The position numbers and the translations under genes were made by a program. Source: Nigrospora sphaerica (Eukaryota; Ascomycota; Sordariomycetes; Amphisphaeriales; Apiosporaceae). Taken from it: 64,000 bases of DNA. This document shows, one piece after another, positions 22,401 to 32,342 of this stretch. Each line of letters starts with the position of its first letter. Position 1 is the first letter of the stretch. Below the pieces are notes generated by a model, which saw nothing but the letters and a program-made list of their open reading frames with translations, had not been told where the DNA came from and did no database searches. The stretch is taken from the NCBI GenBank assembly GCA_018287875.1, contig JAGVVL010000002.1, positions 6,696,001-6,760,000 on the forward strand, read 5' to 3'.

Positions 22401-23504
22401 GGAGCTGCCCGTCCTAGGTAGTAAGCAGATAGGTAGGTACTTACACCTATTCACATGGGATGCCCTATTGGAGGCATCCCGTCCTTCGTATACAACAGAG
22501 GCGTTGGATGCGCCTCTACACGGCACGGACAGATAGATGCATCCCTGAGCAACACCCATCTCGGGCCCATGTAAGTACTTGACATATATTATGTATACGT
22601 CCTGCTCTAATGTGGGCTTGCTCGCCACGGTCGCCCGTAGGTCGTCGTCGTGCCAGGTGGCGGGCTCATACGGGGCCCGAAGGTGTCTAGACGTCTTTGC
22701 CATCTCGTACTTCGCGTAGTGCGCATTTTCCCCAACCACCACTTCCATTCGTTTTGCCCTTCTTGACGCCTTTAACCGTCCAGCCGTTGTGCCCTCGACC
22801 CCCCCCCCGGGGCGAGCCGCCTTCCGTCTGCCTATCTCCAGCAAAGCAAAAAGCCCATATAGCTCTTGCCCAGTATCCGTGCCAACGCAAGCCACTTTTA
22901 GGTCCGCCGCTACTTCGGTGGTTCCTTGCATTCGTTTGCCCCCCCCCAACTCTCTCCACCAACGACCGCAACTCGCAGCAGCCCTGCTTGGCCCGTCCAG
23001 TGCTAGGTATTGCTCAGCGATCGGCGCATTTTAAAACAAGCCAGCATCTGACCTGCCCTCTCCTGCTTCCCCCCCCCCGTCGGCTCGGGTTGCGCAACCT
23101 TGAGTGTGCGCGCGCGTGTGTGTGTGGCCAGCGTGTATGTGTGCGTGCGTGCGTGTCTATGTCTTGCCGCATGGTAATCATATTAGCAGCCGCTTGTCTG
23201 TTGCAGCCTCGAGAAACGGCCAGCCTCGTACAACCGCCCTGAAACCCGCCAACCCACCATCGTCGAGCCTCCCTCCCCCGTCTCTGCGGCCCACGACCTG
23301 CTTCCCACGCGCCCTCTGAACCGCCAAAGACGCCGCGCTGGTCCATATTGCCCACTGCCTTACCAGAGCCGCACCCCATTGCACCGCGCGTCGTCGAGGA
23401 GCCGGCTCGGACCACCATTGAACCACGCGGTGCGCATGCGGCCTACCATCGCTTGCCGACCCTGCCGGAGGACGACGTGCTTGGCGCCTTTCCCTTCCAC
23501 CTCG
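19439..23504. other. Long gene-poor region between PMS1 and BST1
   Basis: Four kilobases with no gene I can support. Parts are AT-richer (19780-21100). A TAGGTA-rich patch lies at about 22414-22446, a C/T-rich leader with C runs (22799-22808, 22940-22948, 23071-23078) precedes BST1, and a GT/GC microsatellite is at 23104-23157. The frame starting at 22285 on the minus strand opens with a signal-anchor-like segment (see findings). The last kilobase is probably the BST1 5' leader. Confidence 0.5.
23104..23157. repeat. GT/GC alternating purine-pyrimidine microsatellite
   Basis: An imperfect run of GTGCGCGCGCGTGTGTGTGT followed by GTGTATGTGTGCGTGCGTGC units. It lies about 350-400 bases upstream of the BST1 start, probably in its leader or promoter. 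Such alternating tracts can form left-handed DNA. Confidence 0.8.
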
Positions 23505-26500
23505 ATGCAGAGGCGCTCGTCAGGCTCGTCCGACAGTTGCGCCGATGCTCCTATCGAGACTGCGGTGGACCGGCTTCGGGAGCAGAAGGCCCGCGTCGAC
23601 CCAATTGCCTCCTCGAGGAGGGCGCCCATGACGGCCCAGACGGGCAGGCGCGAAAAAGACGGGCATGCTGGCTCCAAAGTTTCGTCGGCGAGGATACGGC
23701 ATTCCGGCAGCAACATAGATTGGAAGCCGGCCCATGCGCGGAATGGGTCGCGAGGAGGCAAAGACTGCCCGGCCACCGCCTCTGCTCCGTCCTACGCCCT
23801 TGCCGCGCCAATACACGGGGGTGCCATCGGCGATAACGTTAACGACGGCGACGGCGACGGCGGCGGTTCCAACGACGACGCGCTAGCAACCAAGATGGCC
23901 GAGGCGAAGCCATGGGCCCGCCGGCCGCGGTCACGGAATCCTTGGGCGGCGACCATACTGGTGCTCCTTACCACCCTCGCTGGCGTAGCTCTGCTTGCCA
24001 CCATACTTAGCTCGTCCGTCACACGCCAGTTGGACCCCAAAGGCTGCCGCATGTCTTATATGAGCCCTCGCTACATCCATTTAAGCGATTTCGATACCGA
24101 GCACACGCGTTTTGCATCCAAGTACTCGCTTTACTTGTACCGGGAGGGTGGCGTTAACGAAGACCCCATGGTGAGTGCATTCGGCTCTCACATTACCCGC
24201 GTCGCGTTGCTGAACAGCCCAGGTCTCGGGGATACCGGTCCTTTTTGTCCCTGGAAACGCCGGCAGCTACAAGCAGGTGCGGCCTATTGCCGCCGAGGCG
24301 GCCCGCTATTTTCATGATGTTCTGCAGCACGATCCCGCTGTGGTCCGCTCAGGCGTCAAGAACCTGGACTTTTTCACCGTGGATTTCAATGAGGACTTCA
24401 CGGCTTTCCATGGCCAGACCATGCTTGACCAGGCCGAATATCTCAATGAGGTCATTCGGTACATCTTGTCCCTGTACCTGGACCCTCGAAGGTCTCGACG
24501 TCGCGACCCGGATTTGCCAGACCCAACGTCCGTCATGGTTCTGGGCCACTCCATGGGCGGCATCGTGGCGCGCACCATGTTGATCATGCCAAACTACCAG
24601 TCCAACTCCATCAACACTATCCTTACCATGTCGGCACCGCATGCGCGGCCCCCCGTTAGCTTCGACGCGCAGATCGTGGACATTTATGACGACATCAACA
24701 ACTATTGGAGGCAGGCGTATTCCCAGAAATGGGCGAATAACAACCCTTTATGGCACGTCACCCTCGTCTCCATAGCCGGCGGTGGCTTGGATACGGTCGT
24801 CCCCTCCGACTATGCCAGTGTAGAGTCCATTGTACCCGACACCCATGGCTTCACCGTCTTCACATCCACCATTCCGACCGTCTGGACCAGCATGGATCAT
24901 GCGGCGATCCTGTGGTGCGACCAGTTTCGGAAGGTTATCACGAAAATGCTCTACGAGCTTGTGGATGTTGGCAGAGCGTCGCAGACGAAGCCTCGCGCCG
25001 AACGAATGCGGGTGTTCAAAAAATGGTTATTGACTGGCATGGAGGATATTGCCGAGAAATCCCTCTCCCAAGCCAAGCCGTCCATCGTTCTCACCCTCGA
25101 CGACAAGTCCACGGCCATCTTGAGGCAAGGGGAGCGACTGGTGCTTGACCGGCTTGGCGAGGAGGGGAAGCCGAACGCCTGCCTAATCCCTGTTCCGCCT
25201 CCGAGCTCATCAGACCACCGGCGCTTCACCCTGCTCTCCGACACCAAACTCGGTGGCCCTGGTGAGACGGGAAAACTGGAGGTGCTATTTTGCAACATGT
25301 TTCCAGTACAGCCAGGCCACAGCAGCGCCTTCCTGACTACGAATCTGGATTTGACCAGCGGCGACGGCGCCAGTTCGACGCGGATGGCCTGTAAGAATGC
25401 AGCGCCCGACCTGATCTTGTTACCTCGATCCACGCGTAGAACGAACCTGCCGTTTTTCCTGGATGGAGAACATCCCACCACACCATATTCGTACATCCAA
25501 TATGATGTCGAGGACGTGGCAGAGCACCAGTTCGTCGCCATAGTCGACAAAACCACGTCACCCACGCCAGGCTGGGTCATCGCCGAGTTTAGCGACGCTA
25601 AGCTGCAGCATCTCACGAGACACATGAGCCTGCAACGACTGTTGACCTTTGGCATGGAGGTGCAGCTCCCGGCACGTAGGCCCATGGTGACGGAGCTGAA
25701 CATCCCCTCCGTCCGGAGCAGTCTGCTCGCCTATAACCTCCACATAAGCCAACAACCGTGCGAAGGGACGAGCGAGCTGTTCGCGCCGATGGTGCGACAG
25801 TTTATGAGTGAGCCCTACGAGTCCAAATTCTTCGTCAATGCACGCGACCTCAAAATCAGCCTGCACGGAGTAGCCCCCTACGTACCGCCGCCGTTGAAAG
25901 CCAAGAAGACAAGTGCGGGCCTTAGCCTGCAGTTCTGGGCAGACCCTACGTGCAATGCGAGCATGACGGTGCGACTGGCCGTGGACCCCCTGGGCAGTAT
26001 GGGAAAGCTGTACATGAGGTATCGCACAGTTTTCGCCGCCTTTCCCCTCCTCGTGGTGGCAATGGTCCTCCGGAAGCAGTTTCGCGTCTATGACAGCACG
26101 GGCGTCTTCATCCCTTTTCTGGACAGCCTTGACATGTGCCTGCGCCAGTCGCTGCCCCTTCTCCTCCTCTCCTTGACCCTTTTCGCCCTTTCCACGGGCG
26201 CGACGGGCTCCCCACGGCCTCGTATCTTCTGGCCCAGCCGGAATCATACGGCGGTGGTGGGCTTTGCGCAAAACGACCTGCTTGTTGGAACTTCGGACCC
26301 CTTCTTCTGGTTCCTCATCCCCATGATCGGGCTTGTCTGCGTGGGAGTCTGCACAATATTTCATTACATGACGGTTCTGCTCACGTACATCTTGAGCATC
26401 GTCTACGCATGGGTCATGCGACCAGTCTGGACGCGGCATGACGACAAGACGCGCGTGCTTTCGCCCATGTTCTCACCTTCGTCGCCGCGGCGGCGCCTGG

Positions 26501-27057
26501 TCACGACCAGCATTCTGCTGTTTCTCGTCTCGACCTTCATTCCATTCCAATTTGCCTTTGTTGCGGCCTGCCTAGTCCAGCTGAGCACTTGTGTTCGAGC
26601 ACTCCGATTCGCACGGGAAGTGCCCTACCCCAGCAACTCGAATTTCTACAACTACGTCCACTCGGTTCTCCAGCTCATGCTCTGGATCCTTCCCGTCAAC
26701 TTACCGACGCTGGTGGTGTGGGTGCGGAACCTAGCCGTGCGGTGGTTTACGCCATTCTCATCACACCACAACGTGATGTCTATATTGCCCTTCATCCTTC
26801 TGGTCGAGACTTTGACGACGGGTAGGATGGTCCCTCGAGTGACCAGTCGGCTGCGGCACTTGGCCAGCGTGCTGCTATTTGGCATTGCCATATATGCGGC
26901 CGTCTATGGTGTATCGCATGCGTACCTGCTGCACTACCTCGTGGACCTGGTTGCAGCCTGGCTCGTTGCCGTCCACGCCACCGCCGAGATGAGAGGCTTG
27001 AGCGCTATTTTCGATAGAGACCCTGCAGGCACAAGTAAAGGTGGCAAGACGCCGTAA
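23505..27057 (+). CDS. BST1: GPI inositol-deacylase Bst1 (PGAP1 family)
   Basis: Exons 23505-24170 and 24223-27057 give 1166 residues; the 52-base intron (GTGAGT...CCCAG) joins GGVNEDPM to VSGIPVLFVPGNAGSYKQVR. I chose the ATG at 23505 (MQRRSSGSSDS); an in-frame ATG at 23436 would add 23 residues. A disordered N-terminus precedes a signal-anchor helix (about 147-170, PWAATILVLLTTLAGVALLA). The lipase motif VLGHSMGGIVART places the nucleophilic Ser near residue 332. At least seven hydrophobic helices fill the C-terminal third. Bst1 removes the inositol acyl chain from GPI-anchored proteins in the endoplasmic reticulum, which is needed for their export and quality control. Length matches fungal orthologues (yeast 1029). 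Confidence 0.95.
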
Positions 27058-29034
27058 GGTGGTCGTCGACCAAGTTGTGAGACCGGTTTCTGGATATGAA
27101 CAGGACATGAATGATACCCTTTCTTTCCCCGTCTGCGGCCTGCGCTGCGATTTCGGCCCCTCCTCCCCGAGTCGATGGTGCAGACGGCTCTCTCTCTCTC
27201 CGATCCCGAGCGTGTTGTTCACCTGGTTTTTCTTCCGTTATACTGCATTTGCATCGCCGGCTCGGTGTTCGGACATTGGCGTTCATCTACACTTGGTGGC
27301 ATTTCTTCTCGCCCGCCAGGGTTCAGCTCTGGAGCATATGTGACCGTGTTCCGAGAACGCGGGCATACATCTTGGTGGTACATGATGCGGTAAGTCACGG
27401 CGCCACTCGTGGGGTTGGCCGGACGGATATAGACGGACGGGAAGCCGAGTCTTGGCTCTGCCCCTACTTAATCCACGAAAATGGAAAAATCGCTTTGTGC
27501 CATGGCACTGGAGGGTATCCATCTGGACGGACGGGGCTTGTCATTGGCTCGCGGTTGTTGATACCCAGCCCAGCAAGCTGACGTGAGCTGAACACTTGCT
27601 CTCTGCCTTATCTGTGCCGAGAACCGACTTAATGGTGACATTGCATGCTTGTCTCCCCTGTAGGAAGGGGGAAACTGACGGCACCACCCACATCTTTTTT
27701 CGCTGATACCCAAGCTGATCCCTCCCCCCCCTCCGGTGCAGCTTAAGCGAGCTCGCATGAGGCGGTTCGTGCAGACCAGCAGGCGAACAGCGTCCCCCAG
27801 GGTGGATGACGCACTGCCAATCAGCCTCAACATACCCCCTTACGGCTGCGAACGCCATACGGCTATGCAGTTCCGTCCCATTGGGTCGGTCCGGGGGGGG
27901 AGGGGAAGAGGGAGGGCCATCAGGCAGGTAGATGCCTGGCCTCAAGGCCTCACTTCGGTGTGCTGCAGGTGCGGCGGGCCTCATCCACGTCCAAAACCGC
28001 TGCGCCGGCCAAGTCAGCCTGACCGTCGAGGCGTTATGAGGTACCCCCGGTCGAAGGAATGCCCTTTTGCGCCTCTTGCTCTCGAGGTAACGTGCTTGTC
28101 CAGCTCGCACATAAGTAGTGCGCGTATTTCCCTGCTCCCACGCTTCCCAGCCTGGCACGGCATAATGCAGTCCCGCCTTTTGCAGCCCAACCCCCAACGG
28201 AGCAGGACAGCTTCTCGAAGAATACGCCTGCGACCCGGACTCCGAATTTGCCGGGCATTGGCTCCTCCTATCAGACTGCAAGACCACTCCCGAGGTACCA
28301 TAAGGCACTGGTCCCGCTCCGGCAGCTTGGGGAAACAAGCGAAGGGGTTCGAAGTAGGACTCCCGCTTTCTTTCATGCCTACCCAGTGCGCTTGCAAGCG
28401 CATCGCTGCTGGGTATAGAGCGGCACATTCCACGCACCGGACGGAAAGACCGCCGGTCAAAGGTCCAGGCCGCGGTCAATTCCACCTCTTGGCCAGTTTC
28501 CACTTCCAGCGGATTGTCGAGCCAGGAATCAGGGCCTACTACTCCCGGCAGGGAACTGAACCGGCCTCAGGAAACATTGGCCACATGCAAAGACTGTCTA
28601 GTCTGGACGCCCCAAGGATTGACGTACAGGAGAACAACCCACCAGTGGTTGGCACCCCAGTGTCAACGTTTCGGCTGTCAAGCCCCGGCGTAGGTCGTCT
28701 TCGTGGTGTCCGGACGACAACTACCTCGGTACGTACATGCCGACGGCTGATCATCTTCTCCATTCCTACATGGCACAGTGTCATAGGAGGGCATTTTTCG
28801 CGGCTAGGTCGGTCATTGTTTCCAAGAAGCTGGCGAGGCAAAGATGGCTTCGGCTTGGATGTGCCTCGTGGCTGTTGGCCCTTTCTCCTGGACATCCGAA
28901 GCATGATCACGAAGAAGCCGGGCAGATCCATGAACGCCAGCTAACATGACAACCCGGCAGCCATCCTGGACCCCTGTTCGAATTGCAGAACAAAATTACG
29001 TGCGAGACTGTGCCAGAGCCTCCCACACGTTGAT
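27058..29034. other. Intergenic region with unexplained overlapping open frames
   Basis: About 2 kb between BST1 and the zinc-finger gene. It begins with the BST1 3' untranslated region. From 27541 to 28944 both strands carry long open frames listed separately. I see no RNA gene or recognisable repeat. Confidence 0.4.
27757..28944 (+). CDS. Uncharacterised long open frame (uncertain gene)
   Basis: An uninterrupted frame of 395 residues from the ATG at 27757; the frame is open from 27736. The product is very rich in Arg, Ser and Pro (for example RRFVQTSRRTASPRV) and has two CxxC-like cysteines (VCCRCGG) but no domain I recognise. A frame of 320 codons (28503 to 27541) lies on the opposite strand over the same DNA, so one may be the shadow of the other, or both may be chance. 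There is no intron evidence, no signal peptide and no membrane segment. The length is surprising for non-coding DNA, and the Arg-rich composition argues against a normal conserved protein. I give it low confidence as a gene. Confidence 0.2.
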   Translation: MRRFVQTSRRTASPRVDDALPISLNIPPYGCERHTAMQFRPIGSVRGGRGRGRAIRQVDAWPQGLTSVCCRCGGPHPRPKPLRRPSQPDRRGVMRYPRSKECPFAPLALEVTCLSSSHISSARISLLPRFPAWHGIMQSRLLQPNPQRSRTASRRIRLRPGLRICRALAPPIRLQDHSRGTIRHWSRSGSLGKQAKGFEVGLPLSFMPTQCACKRIAAGYRAAHSTHRTERPPVKGPGRGQFHLLASFHFQRIVEPGIRAYYSRQGTEPASGNIGHMQRLSSLDAPRIDVQENNPPVVGTPVSTFRLSSPGVGRLRGVRTTTTSVRTCRRLIIFSIPTWHSVIGGHFSRLGRSLFPRSWRGKDGFGLDVPRGCWPFLLDIRSMITKKPGRSMNAS

Positions 29035-30275
29035 ATGGATTCTTTCGGCCTCCCAGGCGGCCCAAGTGGGCTGCAGGACCCCAGGTTCTACGGCTATGAG
29101 GACGTAGCGCCGGGCATGAACCTATCGGCCATTGAGTTGCTGGAGCCGTACGGTGACGTACCAAGAGGAACCTTCATGCCATGGCAACACCATGGCGTGT
29201 ATCGTAGCGGTTCCCCCCTGGATATGGCGCAGGGGTAAGTGAGTCCGGCGTCCTGGATGAAGCGAAGTGCCACGGGCGATCGATTGCTTACCCGCAGGAC
29301 CCACGGTTAGGCACGAAAGAGCAGCACTCTACGGGTCGAACCCAAGTGAGCACAGATCTTGGAATGATGGCACAGCTGGGACAAGCCCGGCTTCTTGTTT
29401 CGCGGCACTTCGATGTCCCCGCTGCCAGACGACCATTCATGCCGGCAAAGGCCCCGCGAGGACAAACTTTAAAAAGATTGCTGGGGGGGTCTATATCGTT
29501 GTGGGCGAGGGTCACGACCTGGTTCGAGGTAGCAGCACATATGTGGCAGGGGCCGCTCCCGCCATGGCAGGGGGTGCAGCGGTTCATCACGGCGTCGCCT
29601 ACGCATACGCGGATACGCAGAGCCCCGGAGGTCGCGAACTGCCGGGGATCAGCCTGGGGCCCAGCATGCTCGGTCGGCAAGATCGACAGCCAAGCATGGA
29701 TGTTCAACTCGGTCTGGCACCGGGATGGGCGGCCACGCCACCCGGGGGGGGACTCGGTGTAGAAGCAAAGACGCAGGGCGCCGCGGGGGAAGCCAGCGGA
29801 GAGCTGAAGGTGAAACAGAGAGGCGTGCTGCGCAAATCCCGAGACCCAACCAAGTGAGTAGTATTCGTGCAGACTGGCACACACCCAGAGAGACACCCCG
29901 ATATCCACCCACCTGGTTCCCAACGCCGACTAGCGGGCGGCCATACACGGCTCCACGGCTGGTATCGGGGCCGGCGCTAGCAGTACAACCGTGTACAGTA
30001 GATTGGGCAGCACCCGGAAGGACGGATCGGCGGGCTAACGTCGTTGCAGGACGCGCAAGAGGCCCCGATACTCGTGCGCCTTCGCCAACTGCGCGGAAAG
30101 CTTCACGACATGGAAAGACCTCGAGCGGCACCAAACCAAGTCGCTGGCGCACCCCGAGACGTTTGAGGCGCAGTATCGCTGTGACGACAGGCGTTGCGGG
30201 AGCTGGGGACGCATCTTTACGCGGAAAGATAACTTTGACCGCCACGTCAAGACGTTGCACGCAGAGTTGCGGTAG
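29035..30275 (+). CDS. C2H2 zinc-finger protein, three exons
   Basis: I assemble exons 29035-29234, 29311-29853 and 30050-30275 into 322 residues. Intron 1 (76 bases, GTAAGT...GTTAG) and intron 2 (196 bases, GTGAGT...TTGCAG, with a branch-like GCTAAC) both keep frame. The start reads MDSFGLPGGPSGLQDPRFYG. The middle is Gly/Ala/Pro-rich. A basic patch, VKQRGVLRKSRDPTKTRKR, runs into finger 1 (C257-X4-C262-X12-H275-X6-H282) and finger 2 (C292-X4-C297-X15-H313-X4-H318), and the protein ends four residues later at HAELR. The CAESFTTWKDLERHQ and GRIFTRKDNFDRHVKTLH spacing is that of DNA-binding C2H2 fingers, so it is probably a nuclear transcription regulator. Targets are unknown. The exon 2-3 junction is strong; the exon 1-2 acceptor is weaker because a nearer CAG would give an early stop. 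Confidence 0.72.
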
Positions 30276-32342
30276 ACGGCGGGCGGCGGATGGCGGACGG
30301 CGTACAGCGGAGGGTGGGCACAGATGGGCCGGGAATCAGACGAACGTGTGGTTTTTTTTTTCTGCAACGGCGTACCGGGGAGGTAACAGCTGTCCGAGCC
30401 CGAGAAGAATGCTGTGCAAGTGCAGCCGAGATTCAAAGGCGGAGGGTGGGATAGCGCCCCCAACGACGTCTAACTTTTGGCCGGCGAGAGCGTCGGGATG
30501 GCTTGGGCTTAGGGCTTTTGGGGGGTTTGGGAAGGAAGGGGTGGGGTGTCCATGCCAACCTCCTACATGCCCAATGAATGGCAATCCATACGTCCGTCCT
30601 CCATTCGTTTATCCCAAACGGGTGGTTTCTGTTCGCCCTTTCCCCTGTTGGATCTGCATCAAACGCAGTCCTGCGCAATTGCATCAAAAGATCCATGGAT
30701 CTACAAAGTATCTGCTAAGGACGAGCAGGCGCATTGTGCAGAGTCCCAGTTTGTCAGGGCAGCCCCGGATCGCGTTCTGGGCCCAGCGACGGTTGATGCA
30801 TTTTTTTTCTTTTTCCTCCTTCTTTTCCTGGCCCGGCGACCTCGGCTGGCGTGTAAGCACGGCCGGAGGAATACCTCCACCCCACGGGTATGGCTATTTG
30901 TAGAACCCGCCCCCCTCCCCCGTTCGCGCCCGTGCCGTACGACATCCTGGCATCCGGTGGTTCGATAATGGCATGATTATGCCGCCTCAAAAGAGTGGTC
31001 CGTTTCAAGAAGTTCCACACAGGCGCGTATGGGGGAGCTGCTGCGTCCAGGCCAGTATTTTGACGACTTGGTTTTTGCGTTTCTCTTTTTCTTCAGCGGC
31101 AGCCGTCCAGCTTCTAGAGCCGGCACAGGGAACATGAACAGGCACAAGCAGCGGGAACATCCTTTGCACAGGCACAGGGTCCAGGGCCGGGCCAGAACCC
31201 GGCAAGCAACGCGTGGCAACCAAGACGTACACCCCATCTGAAGACTTGGAAGGGCACAGGGTCCAATGTTGTAGACCGCCAACAAATACAACTGTCCTCA
31301 ACTGGATCCTGGGCTCCACGCTCCGCGTCGACGTCCCCTCCCATTTCTTCCAGATGGGTTCACAGCTGGCCAGGGCTCCATCCGCCCCTCTCTCCGCATG
31401 ATAGACCCCGTTGCGGCTCGAAAAGCCTACAGAAAACCTTCCGGAGCTATGTACGCGAGCGGAGCGAGCCCGCCTTCGGCCATGTGCCCTGGATATCTTA
31501 TACCCGGGGCACGCCCTGCCTGTCCCGTAACTTTTTCCAAGTACCTACCTTACCTACCTAAGAGGTAATTAGTTGTAGGTATGGATCCATGGAATGAGGC
31601 ATGTATGTCATCGGGGCACAACATCGAGGGCACGAGCCGCCCCCTTCCCCCCGGAGTCGCCCTCCTGTCGTATCTGCTGCCTCCTGCGGAAGTTGCCACT
31701 GGAGAATGAGGGCAAAGCCGGCGGGAAAGCCACCACTATCACGCGACTGTACGTAAAGTAAGTAGCTTCCACAGCCGCCGGGCCGTCCAAGTTCCCATTT
31801 GTGCGCACAAAAACAGGTCACACTGACGTCGTAGCTCAGCATAATTCGATACATCACATGAGATCGGTGGACCTCGCTCAGTCTTTTACCCCCCTCGACC
31901 GGCCCTGCCCGGGATCCATGGAGGACCAACAGGGCTTGGATGGGTGACGGTGGCCTCCCAACCCGTGAGAGCAGCATCTAGGTCCGTTACACAGCCGTGG
32001 ATGTGCCCGTGCTGGGTGCCCGGCCTGGGGGGTGGCTTGACCCTGGTGGTGCTTGGACCGGGTGGTCCTGCGTGTAAGTGAAATCCAGTATGTGTGTACT
32101 TGTTGCCTCGTGGCTACTTGCCTTGCGTATCGCTGCTTCTCCGGCTACCTACTTAGAGGGCGGTAGGTATCCGAAGGCGGGCCCTCTCTCGATCCCATTT
32201 CTATTCCAAGTCTCTCTCTCCTCCCTCCATCCCAACGCCCCCCTTGTTGCCGTCGCCTCGCCCGCCCCTGTCCAGCCCTCCCATTTCAGCCCAGCCTCAC
32301 TGAACCTTTTCTTTCCCGCCTTGTGTGCCGGTCTCGCCTGCC
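30276..32342. other. Intergenic region upstream of the flavohemoglobin gene
   Basis: About 2 kb without a supported gene. It has homopolymer runs (T at about 30352-30361 and 30801-30808), a TACCTA tract at 31541-31582 and a pyrimidine-rich leader (about 32180-32335) before the flavohemoglobin ATG. Short frames in all directions have no recognisable content. Confidence 0.5.
31541..31582. repeat. TACCTA-rich tract
   Basis: GTACCTACCTTACCTACCTA followed closely by AGGTAATT and GTAGGTATGG. It is one of several related intergenic patches in this window. Confidence 0.7.

Noticed and set aside
22697..23242. 181-codon + strand frame upstream of BST1
   Set aside because: Low-complexity Pro/Leu/Cys composition arising from C-rich and GT-repeat leader sequence; no conserved segment.
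25558..26439. 293-codon minus-strand frame over BST1
   Set aside because: Antisense to a well-supported BST1 exon; His/Arg-rich shadow composition and no motif.
28975..28990. Possible tRNA B-box (TGTTCGAATTGC)
   Set aside because: No matching A-box or acceptor stem at the right distance, and the last bases differ from the usual GGTTCGANTCC.
31920..31975. 5S rRNA-like words (CTTGGATGGGTGACGG)
   Set aside because: A short resemblance to the 3' part of 5S rRNA, but the surrounding bases do not give the other conserved 5S segments or closing stem.
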